Shown here: positions 26,354 through 34,643 of the stretch, piece by piece
Numbering within the stretch: the stretch's first letter is position 1
Layout of the letters: every line of letters begins with the position of its first letter
Source of the DNA: Dyella sp. RRB7
Lineage (GTDB): Bacteria > Pseudomonadota > Gammaproteobacteria > Xanthomonadales > Rhodanobacteraceae
Assembly: GCF_022761115.1 (NCBI RefSeq)
Contig: NZ_JAKWJS010000008.1
Location: 98,222 to 162,221, forward strand
Reading direction: 5' to 3'
DNA length: 64,000 bases
Translations under genes and position numbers: made by a program
The notes under the pieces: generated by a model
What the model was told of the DNA's origin: nothing
What the model saw: the letters and a program-made list of their open reading frames with translations, nothing else
The model's database searches: none

Positions 26354-27160
26354 ATGACCCGTCACAGCCTCGATGATCTGCTCGCCATCATGGCCCGTCT
26401 GCGTGATCCACAGAACGGCTGCCCGTGGGATGTGAAGCAGAATTTCGCCACCATCGCGCCGTACACCATCGAGGAAGCCTACGAGGTGGCGGACGCGATC
26501 GATCGCCAGGATTGGCGCGACCTGCGCGATGAACTGGGCGATCTGCTGCTGCAGGTGGTGTTTCACGCGCAGATGGCGAAGGAAGCCGGCCTGTTCGATT
26601 TCGCCGATGTGGCGCACGCCATCAGCGACAAGATGCTGCGCCGTCATCCGCACGTGTTTGGCGACGAAAGTTACGCCGACCTGGAGGCCCAGAAGCGGGG
26701 CTGGGAAGACATCAAGCAAGCCGAGCGCGCCGCCAAGGGCGAGCAGCATGACGACAGCGCCCTCGCCGGCGTATCGCGCGGCCTGCCCGAATGGAAGCGT
26801 GCGCTCAAATTGCAGGAGCGTGCGGCCAGGGTCGGTTTCGACTGGCCCGATGAACGTCCCGTGCTCGACAAGCTGCTGGAAGAAGTGGACGAAGTGCGCG
26901 CCGAGTTCGCCGATGGCCGCGATCCGCAGCGCTTGCAGGACGAGATCGGCGATGTGCTGTTCGTGGTGGTGAATCTGGCGCGCCACGCCGGCGTCGATTT
27001 CTCGCAGGCGCTGCGTCACGCCAACGCAAAGTTCGAGCGGCGCTTCCGCCGGATGGAACAGCTGGCGCGCGACGATGGCCAGCCTTTGCCGCAGCGCAAT
27101 CTGGTGGAGCAGGAGGCGCTGTGGCAACGCGTCAAGCGCGTGGACGAAGCGGCCACCTGA
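26354..27160 (+). CDS. mazG: nucleoside triphosphate pyrophosphohydrolase MazG
   Basis: Hydrolyses NTPs to NMPs and pyrophosphate, with links to starvation response and nucleotide-pool cleaning. The 268-residue protein carries two MazG domains. The first shows LRDPQNGCPWDVKQ, YTIEEAYEVADAI and the EExxE/ExxD metal motif in LRDELGDLLLQVVFHAQMA. The second shows KLLEEVDEVRAEF and LQDEIGDVLFVVVNLARH. VFGDESYADLE lies between them. The ATG at 26354 (MTRHSLDDLLAIM) was preferred to an earlier in-frame ATG at 26315 because the family begins here. Confidence 0.96.
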   Translation: MTRHSLDDLLAIMARLRDPQNGCPWDVKQNFATIAPYTIEEAYEVADAIDRQDWRDLRDELGDLLLQVVFHAQMAKEAGLFDFADVAHAISDKMLRRHPHVFGDESYADLEAQKRGWEDIKQAERAAKGEQHDDSALAGVSRGLPEWKRALKLQERAARVGFDWPDERPVLDKLLEEVDEVRAEFADGRDPQRLQDEIGDVLFVVVNLARHAGVDFSQALRHANAKFERRFRRMEQLARDDGQPLPQRNLVEQEALWQRVKRVDEAAT

Positions 27161-27195
27161 AAAAGGAGGCACGGGCTCTGGGGTTCCCGTGCCTC
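27161..27195 (-). terminator. rho-independent terminator, leftward
   Basis: Perfect 10-base-pair stem GAGGCACGGG / CCCGTGCCTC at 27166-27195 with a 10-base loop. On the minus strand it is followed by CTTTTT, so it fits an intrinsic terminator for the leftward gene ending at 27239. It may also slow transcription leaving mazG. Confidence 0.75.
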
Positions 27196-27238
27196 AGGAC
27201 AGGGCGCTGCCGGACGGCAGTGCCGATTCTTCTTCTGG

Positions 27239-27748
27239 TTATGGCTGGGCGGCCGGCGCCGGAGCCGGCTTGATCGGGCCGCGGTGCTGCTCCCAATCGC
27301 TGCGCATCTTGTCGAACTCGGCGCGCTGCCTGGCCTCGTTCGCCAGGTTCTCGTCGAGACTCTTGCGCAGCGTGGCAATCGCCTGATCCGGATTGGCCGG
27401 TGCCGACTGCGCGCGGGCGAGCTGGTGGTAGACGTAGGTGCGCACGCGCGGATCCTGCGACTTGGACAACACCTCGTTGTACAGGGCCGGCAGCTCCTTG
27501 CTGCGGCCGCTTACCTTGTACAGATGCTCCAGGGCGCGCAGGTCATCGATGACGGCCGAGCCCGGCCCGCCAAAGCCGGGACCAAAGCCCGGGCCACCCC
27601 GGAAACCGTCGCCGCCGTGACCCGGTGCCGGTGCCGCCTTGGGGGCCGCCGCCGGCGCGTTCGGGGCCGCGTCCTGGGCGACGGCGAGTGCGGCCGTGCC
27701 GGCAATCAACAGGGCGAACGTGGAAGCGAGCAAGGTCTTGCGCTGCAT
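27239..27748 (-). CDS. exported hypothetical protein, helical, Gly/Pro-rich ends
   Basis: A 169-residue secreted protein without a recognised family. Residues 1-25 are a signal peptide (TLLASTFALLIAGTAALAVAQ). A low-complexity Ala/Pro/Gly segment follows (about 26-65, GFRGGPGFGPGFGGPG), then a helical region from DDLRALEHLYKVSGRS to EFDKMRSDWEQHRG that resembles a short TPR-like helical array, and a Pro/Ala tail. The ATG at 27746-27748 gives a normal signal peptide; a GTG five codons upstream is an alternative. A terminator follows at 27166-27195. It is divergent from the DUF4097-type gene. Confidence 0.7.
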   Translation of the reverse strand: MQRKTLLASTFALLIAGTAALAVAQDAAPNAPAAAPKAAPAPGHGGDGFRGGPGFGPGFGGPGSAVIDDLRALEHLYKVSGRSKELPALYNEVLSKSQDPRVRTYVYHQLARAQSAPANPDQAIATLRKSLDENLANEARQRAEFDKMRSDWEQHRGPIKPAPAPAAQP

Positions 27749-27891
27749 GGTCGTGGCTCTCACGATGGATGTCCTGCCTCAAACGTATTTTCGTCGTGCC
27801 GGTTGACCATGCAGGACATCGCGGGTGGTTTTTCAACCTTTTGCCCGCCTGGCACATCCCATGTGGGACTGATGACCCCAAGGAGTTCTCC

Positions 27892-28659
27892 ATGCGCCGC
27901 CTTCTTCTCGCCGCTCTTCTGCTCGCACCGCTGGTCGCGCAGGCCGACAATTGCAAATACCAGGCGCCACGCAATCTCACGCTCGACCTCAATGGCGTGC
28001 GCGAAGTGGAAGTGGATATACACAGCTACGACCTGCACCTCAGCGGCAGCGACAGCGCCAAGGGCGGTACGTTGACGGGGCGGGCCTGTGCCTCCGATCC
28101 CAAATTGCTGGATGACCTGGTGGTGACGCAGCGGCGCGAGGGTGATCGACTCATCGTCGAGGCCGGCGGCAAGAGCCACCTCGTGTTCGGCTTTTTTGTC
28201 TACACCAGTCTCGACCTGAACCTGCAACTGCCCACGCAGATGCCGGTGGTGCTCAATGTCGGCTCGGGCGATGCATGGGTGACCGGGCTGCAGCGGTTGA
28301 ACACCCAGGTTGGCTCGGGTGATCTGCATGTGAGCAAGATCGGTGGGGCGTTTGCCAGCAGCGTGGGCTCGGGCGATGTGGACGCGAATGACGTGGGTAG
28401 CCTCGACCTGGGTTCCGTGGGTTCGGGCGACGTCAAGGTGAATGGCATCCGTGGCGACGCGCGTGTCGGCAGTGTGGGTTCCGGTGATGTCACCCTGACC
28501 CAGGTTGGCGGCAGCGTGCGTGTCGATACGCTGGGTTCGGGTGATCTGCGCGTGCGCGATGTGCGCGGCGATTTCAGCGTGGGTGCCAAGGGTAGTGGCG
28601 ATATCAGTCACTCGGGCGTGCAGGGCAAGGTCAGCGTACCGCACGATCGCGATGACTGA
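27892..28659 (+). CDS. exported DUF4097/GIN-type beta-repeat protein
   Basis: A 255-residue secreted protein. Signal peptide at residues 1-18 (LLLAALLLAPLVAQA), a two-cysteine region (NCKYQ and RACAS), then a beta-rich body holding seven G-S-G-D turns: VGSGDAWV, VGSGDLHV, VGSGDVDA, VGSGDVKV, VGSGDVTL, LGSGDLRV and KGSGDISH, spaced about 17-20 residues. This pattern is typical of DUF4097/putative adhesin head (GIN) domains that fold as a right-handed beta-helix; function is unknown. AAGGAG lies six bases before the ATG. An upstream open frame runs into the divergent gene and was ignored. Confidence 0.85.
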   Translation: MRRLLLAALLLAPLVAQADNCKYQAPRNLTLDLNGVREVEVDIHSYDLHLSGSDSAKGGTLTGRACASDPKLLDDLVVTQRREGDRLIVEAGGKSHLVFGFFVYTSLDLNLQLPTQMPVVLNVGSGDAWVTGLQRLNTQVGSGDLHVSKIGGAFASSVGSGDVDANDVGSLDLGSVGSGDVKVNGIRGDARVGSVGSGDVTLTQVGGSVRVDTLGSGDLRVRDVRGDFSVGAKGSGDISHSGVQGKVSVPHDRDD

Positions 28660-28698
28660 ATCTGGGCAAGCGCGAGGCGCGCTCGCTCTTGGCCCGTC

Positions 28699-28802
28699 GT
28701 CCCTGCGGAAGCGGGGACCCAGTGGCTGTGCGCTTGATGGTGGCGTTATCGCCGCAGGCGAGTCCAATCGCCATATCGCGACAACCCGGCACACAGCCAC
28801 TG
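28699..28802. repeat. REP-like palindromic element
   Basis: Contains the hairpin GTCCCtGCggaaGCgGGGAC at 28699-28718, and a perfect 11-base inverted pair CAGTGGCTGTG (28720-28730) / CACAGCCACTG (28792-28802). The wording 'CGTCGTCCCTGCGGAAGCGGGGACCCAGTGGCT' type is that of the extragenic palindromes scattered through Xanthomonadales genomes; copy number cannot be judged here. It fills the 185-base gap between two converging genes. Confidence 0.55.
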
Positions 28803-28844
28803 CTGAATGACCCGCTACGCTCGCCCCTTCGGGCATTCCGCACG

Positions 28845-29963
28845 CTATCCAAGCCAGCGCCACACCCCATAGACCAGCGGTGCGCACACCAGCAGAAAAG
28901 GCACCGACACCAGATGGAACAACCACCCACCGCGCGGCTGTTTCGCCAGGCGCAAGGCGATGAGATTGGCCAGTGAGCCGATGGCCATGCCAAAGCCGCC
29001 TACGTTGACCGCCACGGCCAGCGCCGCGGCATCCGGCGCGTGGCGCAGCAGCAATACGGTGGCCGGTACGTTGCTGATCAGCTGCGAGGCGACGATACCG
29101 CTCACGTATAGCGTGAGCGGGTTGTCCAGGTTCAGATCATCCAGAGCGTGTTGCACCGGTGCCAGCTCGGCAAAATGGCCCAGGCCAACGAAGATGGCGG
29201 CGAACGTGGCCAGCAGCAGCCAGTCCACGCGCAGCAGCGTGCCGCGCTCCAGCAGCGCGAACGGCACCAGCAGGAGCATCGCACCCAGCACCGCGTGACC
29301 GTGCTCCATCATCAGCACCATGCTGGCCAGCGCGCCCACCGACAGCATGGCCTGCGCAATCGATACCGGATGGCCGTCCACATCTTCCGCATGCAGCTGC
29401 ACACGCCCGCGCGGCATCCACAGCACGGTCAGTGCGACCACCAGCACGAACATGGCGGCGAACACGGGCAGCATGGCGCGGGTGAAAGCGAGGAAGGGCA
29501 GCTGGCCGTACTGCCATAGCAACAGGTTCTGCGGATTGCCGATGGGGCTGAGCGTGGAGCCGGCGTTGACCGCCAGCGCTTCCAGGATCACTGCGCGCAG
29601 CACCGGCAGGTTGGACATGCCGCCGATCGCCAGCGTCAACGGCACCAGCAGGAACAGGCTCACGTCGTTGGTCAGCACCATCGACAGCAGGGCGGCGCTG
29701 CTGACCAGCAGCAGGCCCAGCCCGCGCAGCGAATGCACGCGAGCCACCAGCGCGGCGGCGGCGCGCTGCACCAGGCCGCTGTCGCGGATGCCCTGGATGC
29801 AGATGAGCAGGCCCAGCAGGCCGGCCAGCGTGGGCAACTGCAGCCAGCGCCGGTAGTCGCTTACCGGGCGTGGATCGGCCACGGCGAGTATCAGCGCCAG
29901 CAGCGCGAAGCCGAGCAGCAGGCGTTCCTGCGCGAGACGTTTGATCCCAGCCAGCGCCGGCAA
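28845..29963 (-). CDS. SLC13/ArsB-type anion permease
   Basis: A 372-residue membrane transporter with about ten hydrophobic helices. Family signs: LLSMVLTNDVSLFLLVPLTLAIG with the conserved TND, ILEALAVNAGSTLSPIGNPQNLLLWQYG, the re-entrant SxxxPIGNP loop, and SQLISNVPATVLLLRH in the second half. These match the ArsB/NhaD/SLC13 superfamily. The substrate (sodium, arsenite or a dicarboxylate) cannot be told. The start is TTG at 29961-29963, three bases after the ABC permease stop, with no better start, so it is probably translated by coupling. It is shorter than most ArsB proteins (about 430). Confidence 0.82.
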   Translation of the reverse strand: MPALAGIKRLAQERLLLGFALLALILAVADPRPVSDYRRWLQLPTLAGLLGLLICIQGIRDSGLVQRAAAALVARVHSLRGLGLLLVSSAALLSMVLTNDVSLFLLVPLTLAIGGMSNLPVLRAVILEALAVNAGSTLSPIGNPQNLLLWQYGQLPFLAFTRAMLPVFAAMFVLVVALTVLWMPRGRVQLHAEDVDGHPVSIAQAMLSVGALASMVLMMEHGHAVLGAMLLLVPFALLERGTLLRVDWLLLATFAAIFVGLGHFAELAPVQHALDDLNLDNPLTLYVSGIVASQLISNVPATVLLLRHAPDAAALAVAVNVGGFGMAIGSLANLIALRLAKQPRGGWLFHLVSVPFLLVCAPLVYGVWRWLG

Positions 29964-29966
29964 AGC

Positions 29967-32450
29967 TCAGTTTTCCCGCAGCAGGCGCATGGGCGAGGTA
30001 TGGCTGACGCGATAGGTGCCGGCCAGGCCCAGCAACATCACCACCACGGCGGCGGCAAAGGCGGCCAGCAACAGCGCGCCCAGCGGCGGCACGAAATGCT
30101 CGATATGGAAAATCGCATGCCCCAGCCACATCCCGGTGCCGGCCGCACCGAAGGCGGCGGTGAGTCCGGCCACGAGTCCGAGCAGCGCGAATTCGCATGC
30201 CGCCGCCGCGCGCAATTGCGAGCGGCGCGCGCCCAGGGTGCGCAGCAGGGCGGCCTCGTGGCGGCGCTCCTGCGCGCTGGCCGCGAGTGCCGCCGCCAGC
30301 ACCAGGGCGCCAGCCAGCAGGCTGAAGCCCAGTACCCAGCGCACCGCGGCGCTGACCTGGTCCACGATCTCGCGCACGCGGTCGAGCATGGCATCCACGT
30401 CGATCAGGCTGAGGTTGCTGTAATCGCGCGAGAGCTGCGCCAGCGCTTCCGCATGCCCACGCGGCAGGTAGAAGCTGGCGATCCAGGTATGCGGCAGGTC
30501 GCTGGCATGGGCCGGGTCGAGCACCAGGAAGAAATTGACCCGGAACGAACTCCAGTCGACCTTGCGAATGCTGCCCACGCGCGCGTCCAGGCTGCCTTCG
30601 CCCACGTTGAAGCGCAGGATGTCGCCCACCTTCAGCGCAAACATGTCGCGCCACATGGTGTCGATCGACACTTCGGCCTGCGCCGGATGCTCGCCCGGCC
30701 AGCGGCCGGCGACCACTTCGTTGCTCGGCGGCAGCTCGCCGGCCCAGGACAGGCGCAGCTGGCGGTCGGCCCAGTCCTTGGCGCGTTCGTCCTGGAAGCT
30801 CAGCTGGTCGATCGGCTGCCCATTGATGGCGGTGAGCTTGCCCACCGCCAGCGGCAGCATGTTCAGCCGCTGCCCGCCCATGTGCGCAAGCGCTTGTTCG
30901 AAGCCATCGCGCTGGTCGTCCTGCAGGTTGAGCACGAACCAGTTGGGGGTGTCGGCCGGCAGCTCCTGGCGCCAGCCCTGCAGCAGCGCCGGTGCCACGA
31001 TGGCCAGCAGAAGCAGGGCGACCAGGCCCAGGCTCAGCGCGGTGGCCTGCAGCAGGCTCATGCCCCGGCGCCGCGCCAGCGCGGCCAGGCCCAGCCGCAG
31101 TGCCGGGTGCGCACCGGGCGCCACCCGACGTGCAATCCACAGCAGCAATGCTGATAGCAGGGCCGCGATCACGGCCACGCCAAGCAGGCTCACGGCCAGC
31201 ACGCCGGCCAGCCTGGCCGAGCCGCTCTGGCTCCAGATCAGCAACAAGGCGACCAGGGCGGGCACCAGGTACAGCGCATCGAAGCGCCGTACGCGCCGCG
31301 CCGCGCTTTCGCGGAACACCGCCACTGGCGGCACCTCGGCCAGCCGGGTCAGCGGTGGCAGCGCGAAGCCGGCCAGCACGGCCAGCCCCATCAGCGTGGC
31401 GGCGCAGGCGGGGCCGAGCGGCAGCACCGTCGGAACGGTGGCGAACAGCTGGCTGGCGAAGCCCCACACCAGTTGGGACAGCGCCAGCGCCACCAGCGCG
31501 CCGACGATCACCGCGGGCAGCGCCAGCAGTCCCAGCGTACCGACCAGCAGGCCCAGCACCTGCCGGCGCGGCGTGCCCAGGGCACGCAACAGGGCCACTT
31601 CGTTGGTCTTGCGGCGCGCATAGCGTTGCGCGGCAAGGGCGATGGCCACGCCGGAAAGCAGCGCGGAGAGCAGGGCGGTGAGGCGCAGGAAGGCGCTGGC
31701 CCGGTCGAAGGCGCTGCGCATGCGCTCCTGCGTCTGCTCCGGCGTGATCAGTTCGGCACCCTGTGGCAGGGTTTGCGCTTGTACCCAGTCGCGCCAGCCT
31801 TGCACCTCCGTCGGCTCGCCAGCGACCAGCAGGCGATGGCGCGCGCGGCTGCCCACGCCGAGCAGGCCCGCCTGTTCGGCGTCGCCGATATTCATCAAGG
31901 CGCGCGGCGCCATCGCCACCAGCTCGCCGCCATCGGGCTGGCGTACCAGCTCGCCGGTGACGCGCAGTTCGCGGCCGCCCAGTTGCACGGTGTCGCCCAG
32001 GCGCAGCTTCAGCGCGACCAGGGCGCGGTGATCCAGATAGGCGGCGCCGGCGGGCGGCCCGTTGCCGATGACGCTGTGGCCTTGCGTATCGAGCAATTCC
32101 AGCGTGCCGCGCAGCGGATAGGCGCGGTCGGTGGCCTGCACGTCCAGCAACTGGCTCTGGCCGTTGGCGAAGGCCACGCTGGGGAAGCTGGCGCCGGTGG
32201 TGAGCTTGAGCCCGCGTTGCGCGGCCTGGCTGGCGTAGGTGGCTGGCAACGCCTGCGGCGAGCTGATGCCCACGTCGCCGCCGATCAGTTCGGCCGCGCT
32301 GGCCAGCACGCCGCGTTCCATGCGGGTGGACAGCGTGGCGACCACGCCCAGCGCCACCACCGCCAGCAGCAGCGAAGCGCCCAGCGTGCGCAGCTCGGGC
32401 AGATGCCATTCGCGGCGCAGGCTGCGCAGGGACAGCGCGAGCAGCTTCAT
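29967..32450 (-). CDS. FtsX-like ABC transporter permease (YbbP type)
   Basis: An 827-residue permease with two FtsX-type units and about ten membrane helices. Membrane segment 1 is at about 24-42, clusters fall near 255-285, 305-345 and 350-370, a central pair is near 395-440, another near 470-490, and the last group lies at 690-815. Large periplasmic domains lie between. MacB/FtsX hallmarks include RYARRKTNEVALLRALGTPRRQVL and the mirrored ERRHEAALLRTLGARRSQL. It overlaps its ATPase by ATGA. The arrangement tesA-divergent-ATPase-permease matches E. coli tesA/ybbA/ybbP. The likely substrate is lipoprotein- or lipid-related, but this is not established. Confidence 0.9.
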   Translation of the reverse strand: MKLLALSLRSLRREWHLPELRTLGASLLLAVVALGVVATLSTRMERGVLASAAELIGGDVGISSPQALPATYASQAAQRGLKLTTGASFPSVAFANGQSQLLDVQATDRAYPLRGTLELLDTQGHSVIGNGPPAGAAYLDHRALVALKLRLGDTVQLGGRELRVTGELVRQPDGGELVAMAPRALMNIGDAEQAGLLGVGSRARHRLLVAGEPTEVQGWRDWVQAQTLPQGAELITPEQTQERMRSAFDRASAFLRLTALLSALLSGVAIALAAQRYARRKTNEVALLRALGTPRRQVLGLLVGTLGLLALPAVIVGALVALALSQLVWGFASQLFATVPTVLPLGPACAATLMGLAVLAGFALPPLTRLAEVPPVAVFRESAARRVRRFDALYLVPALVALLLIWSQSGSARLAGVLAVSLLGVAVIAALLSALLLWIARRVAPGAHPALRLGLAALARRRGMSLLQATALSLGLVALLLLAIVAPALLQGWRQELPADTPNWFVLNLQDDQRDGFEQALAHMGGQRLNMLPLAVGKLTAINGQPIDQLSFQDERAKDWADRQLRLSWAGELPPSNEVVAGRWPGEHPAQAEVSIDTMWRDMFALKVGDILRFNVGEGSLDARVGSIRKVDWSSFRVNFFLVLDPAHASDLPHTWIASFYLPRGHAEALAQLSRDYSNLSLIDVDAMLDRVREIVDQVSAAVRWVLGFSLLAGALVLAAALAASAQERRHEAALLRTLGARRSQLRAAAACEFALLGLVAGLTAAFGAAGTGMWLGHAIFHIEHFVPPLGALLLAAFAAAVVVMLLGLAGTYRVSHTSPMRLLREN

Positions 32451-33172
32451 GGGGCCACCGCCGCCGAGGTGCGCGATGGTGTCACCACGCGGCCGTTTTC
32501 CAGTTCCACCTGGCGGTTGCAGCGCGCTGCCAGCTTGGCGTCGTGGGTCACCAGCACCAGGGTGGTGCGGTGATCGTGGTTGAGCGCGAACATCAGGTCG
32601 CTGATGTGGTGGCCGGTGCGCTGGTCGAGGTTGCCGGTGGGCTCATCGGCAAACAGCAGGCGCGGGCTGTGCACGAACGCCCGCGCGATCGCCACGCGCT
32701 GCTGCTCGCCGCCGGACAACTGGGCCGGATAGTGGCGGCGCCGCGCCGTCAGCCCGACCGCCTCCAGCGCTTCGCGGGCGCGGGCGCGGGCATCGTCGCG
32801 GCCTTCCAGCTCCAGCGGCAGCATCACGTTTTCCTCGGCGGTAAGCGCCGGCAGCAGATGGAACGACTGGAACACGAAGCCCACCAGGCGGCGTCGCAGA
32901 TCCGCTCGGGCCTCCTCGTCGAGTTGTTCGAGCGCATGTCCATCCAGCGCGATATGGCCGCTGGTGGGCGTATCCAGGCCGGCCAGCAGGCCGAGCAGGG
33001 TGGTCTTGCCCGAGCCGGAGGCGCCCACGATGGCGAAGCTTTCGCCCTCGCGCACCTGCAGGGACACGCCGCTGAGGATGTCCAGCCGTCCTTCGGGGCC
33101 CTGGACCGACTTGCTAACATCGACCGCGTCCAGAAGGACGTGGCTGGAAAAACCGGAGGCATTGCCACTCAT
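32447..33172 (-). CDS. ABC transporter ATP-binding protein (YbbA/LolD type)
   Basis: A 241-residue ATPase for the adjacent FtsX-like permease. Walker A is [12 protein letters not shown], the Q-loop is [18 protein letters not shown], the signature is [14 protein letters not shown], Walker B is [12 protein letters not shown], and the switch histidine is in LVTHD. The ATG at 33170-33172 has AAAGGA eight bases upstream; that ribosome site lies inside the coding part of the divergent tesA. The two genes therefore start inside each other: their ATGs share the central bases of CATG. The long upstream open frame lacks family support. Confidence 0.94.
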   Translation of the reverse strand: MSGNASGFSSHVLLDAVDVSKSVQGPEGRLDILSGVSLQVREGESFAIVGASGSGKTTLLGLLAGLDTPTSGHIALDGHALEQLDEEARADLRRRLVGFVFQSFHLLPALTAEENVMLPLELEGRDDARARAREALEAVGLTARRRHYPAQLSGGEQQRVAIARAFVHSPRLLFADEPTGNLDQRTGHHISDLMFALNHDHRTTLVLVTHDAKLAARCNRQVELENGRVVTPSRTSAAVAP

Positions 33173-33779
33173 GCGTCGTTTCCTTTGCTGGCTGCTGCTG
33201 GCTGCCGTCGGTACGGCCCATGCGGCCCCGCCGAAAACCGTACTGGTGTTGGGCGACTCGCTGTCCGCCGCGCACAACATTCCGGTCGAGTCCGGTTGGG
33301 TGCATCTGCTCGGCGACCGTCTAGCCAAGATGGAGCCGCCCTGGTCGGTGGTCAATGCCAGCATCAGCGGAGAAACCTCGCTGAGCGGCCGCAACCGGCT
33401 TCCGGCGCTGTTGGCGAAGGTCCACCCGGCCGTGCTGGTGATCGAGCTGGGCGCCAACGATGGCCTGCGCGGCCTGCCGCTGGCGCCCTTGCAGGACAAC
33501 CTGGCCGCCATGATCGACGCGGGCCGGCAGGCCGGGGCCAAGGTGCTGCTGCTGGGCATCGAGCTGCCGGTGAACTACGGCCCGCAATATCGCGATGGGC
33601 TGCGCGCCGTCTACGCCGACCTGGCACGCGACAAGCAGGCCGCGCTGGTGCCGTTCCTGCTCGATGGCGTCGCACTGAAGCCTGAGCTGATGCAGGAGGA
33701 CGGCCTCCATCCGGTCGCCTCCGCCGAGCCGCAAGTCCTGGAAAACGTGTGGAAAGGACTGCAGCCGCTATTGCACTAG
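33171..33779 (+). CDS. tesA: acyl-CoA thioesterase I / arylesterase TesA (SGNH hydrolase)
   Basis: A 202-residue periplasmic esterase and lysophospholipase. The signal peptide is residues 1-18 (RRFLCWLLLAAVGTAHA). The SGNH blocks are complete: block I VLGDSLSAAHN with nucleophile S30, block II NASISGET, block III LGANDGLRG, and the C-terminal DGLHPV with catalytic Asp and His. The ATG overlaps the ABC ATPase start on the other strand; GGAGG lies eleven bases upstream, a little far. Same divergent layout as E. coli tesA/ybbA. Confidence 0.95.
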   Translation: MRRFLCWLLLAAVGTAHAAPPKTVLVLGDSLSAAHNIPVESGWVHLLGDRLAKMEPPWSVVNASISGETSLSGRNRLPALLAKVHPAVLVIELGANDGLRGLPLAPLQDNLAAMIDAGRQAGAKVLLLGIELPVNYGPQYRDGLRAVYADLARDKQAALVPFLLDGVALKPELMQEDGLHPVASAEPQVLENVWKGLQPLLH

Positions 33780-33856
33780 ACGTGAAGCCGATCACAACTT
33801 ACCGTGAACCGGTGATCGTCATTTCACATGACGCTCACGATGCGGATCGTTAGCTG

Positions 33857-33870
33857 TTCACCTTTGTGAA
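33857..33870. promoter_or_regulatory. palindrome upstream of two-component operon
   Basis: TTCAC-CTTT-GTGAA, a 5-4-5 inverted repeat about 20 bases before the response regulator start. Another GTGAA...TTCAC pair lies near 33803-33828, making a doubled operator pattern that could serve autoregulation. No protein binding is known. Confidence 0.3.
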
Positions 33871-33890
33871 GTCTGCTTCAGGAGGTAAGG

Positions 33891-34622
33891 ATGAGCTCAC
33901 GCGACGAACAATCAGGATTGATTCTGCTGGTGGAAGACAACCGCCAGATCGCGGAAATGGTCGGCGAGTTTCTGGAGCGGCGGGGTTATTCGGTGGACTA
34001 TGCCGCCGATGGCGTCAGCGGTTTGCACCTGGCCGTGTCCAACAGTTATGACGTGGTGGTGCTCGATCTGATGATGCCGGGCATGGATGGCCTGGACGTG
34101 TGCCGCAAGCTCCGCCGCGACGCCAAGAAATCCACCCCGGTACTCATGCTCACCGCCCGCGACACGCTGGAAGACAAGCTGGTGGGGCTGGAAGCGGGCG
34201 CGGATGACTACCTGGTCAAGCCCTTCGAAGTGCGTGAGCTGGAAGCGCGCCTGCGTGCGCTGATCCGCCGTGACCGCCGGCAGGTATCCACCGAGATCCT
34301 CACCGTGGGCGACATGACGCTGGACACCGCCACGTTGCGCCTGGTGCGCGGCGGGCAGGAACTGACCGTGTCGCCGATCGGCCTGAAGTTGCTGGCCATC
34401 CTCATGCGCGAATCGCCGCGCGTGGTGAGTCGCCGCGACATCGAGCGGGAGATCTGGGGCGACACGCTGCCCGATTCGGACACGTTGCGCTCGCACCTCT
34501 ACAACCTGCGGCGGGTGATCGACAAACCGTTCGAGCGCCCGCTGCTGCATACCATTCACTCCGCCGGTTATCGCCTTGCCGATCTTGAATCGGAGGTAGC
34601 TTCTGCCTCGCAGCCGGCATGA
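33891..34622 (+). CDS. OmpR-family two-component response regulator
   Basis: A 243-residue receiver plus winged-helix transcription factor. Receiver: acidic E15/D16, phosphoacceptor D59 in VVLDLMMPGMDGLDV, T in MLTARD and the lysine in YLVKPFEVRELEARL. The DNA-binding half has LTVSPIGLKLLAILMRESPRVVSRRDIEREIWGD, SDTLRSHLYNLRRVIDKPF and HTIHSAGYRL. A strong GGAGGTAAGG precedes the ATG. The kinase gene follows after 21 bases, so the pair is cotranscribed. The target genes are unknown; the closest pattern is the PhoP/QseB-like OmpR group. Confidence 0.92.
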   Translation: MSSRDEQSGLILLVEDNRQIAEMVGEFLERRGYSVDYAADGVSGLHLAVSNSYDVVVLDLMMPGMDGLDVCRKLRRDAKKSTPVLMLTARDTLEDKLVGLEAGADDYLVKPFEVRELEARLRALIRRDRRQVSTEILTVGDMTLDTATLRLVRGGQELTVSPIGLKLLAILMRESPRVVSRRDIEREIWGDTLPDSDTLRSHLYNLRRVIDKPFERPLLHTIHSAGYRLADLESEVASASQPA

Positions 34623-34643
34623 TCGCGCCCGTATGAGTTGACT

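Noticed and set aside
28310..28560. GGTTCGGGTGAT-type direct repeats in DNA.
   Set aside because: They are coding repeats for the GSGD turns of the DUF4097-like protein, not a CRISPR array.
29137..32409. A 1090-codon minus-strand frame across the permease and ABC permease genes.
   Set aside because: Same-strand alternate frame with low-complexity Ala/Arg/Gly; the real genes have FtsX and permease motifs.
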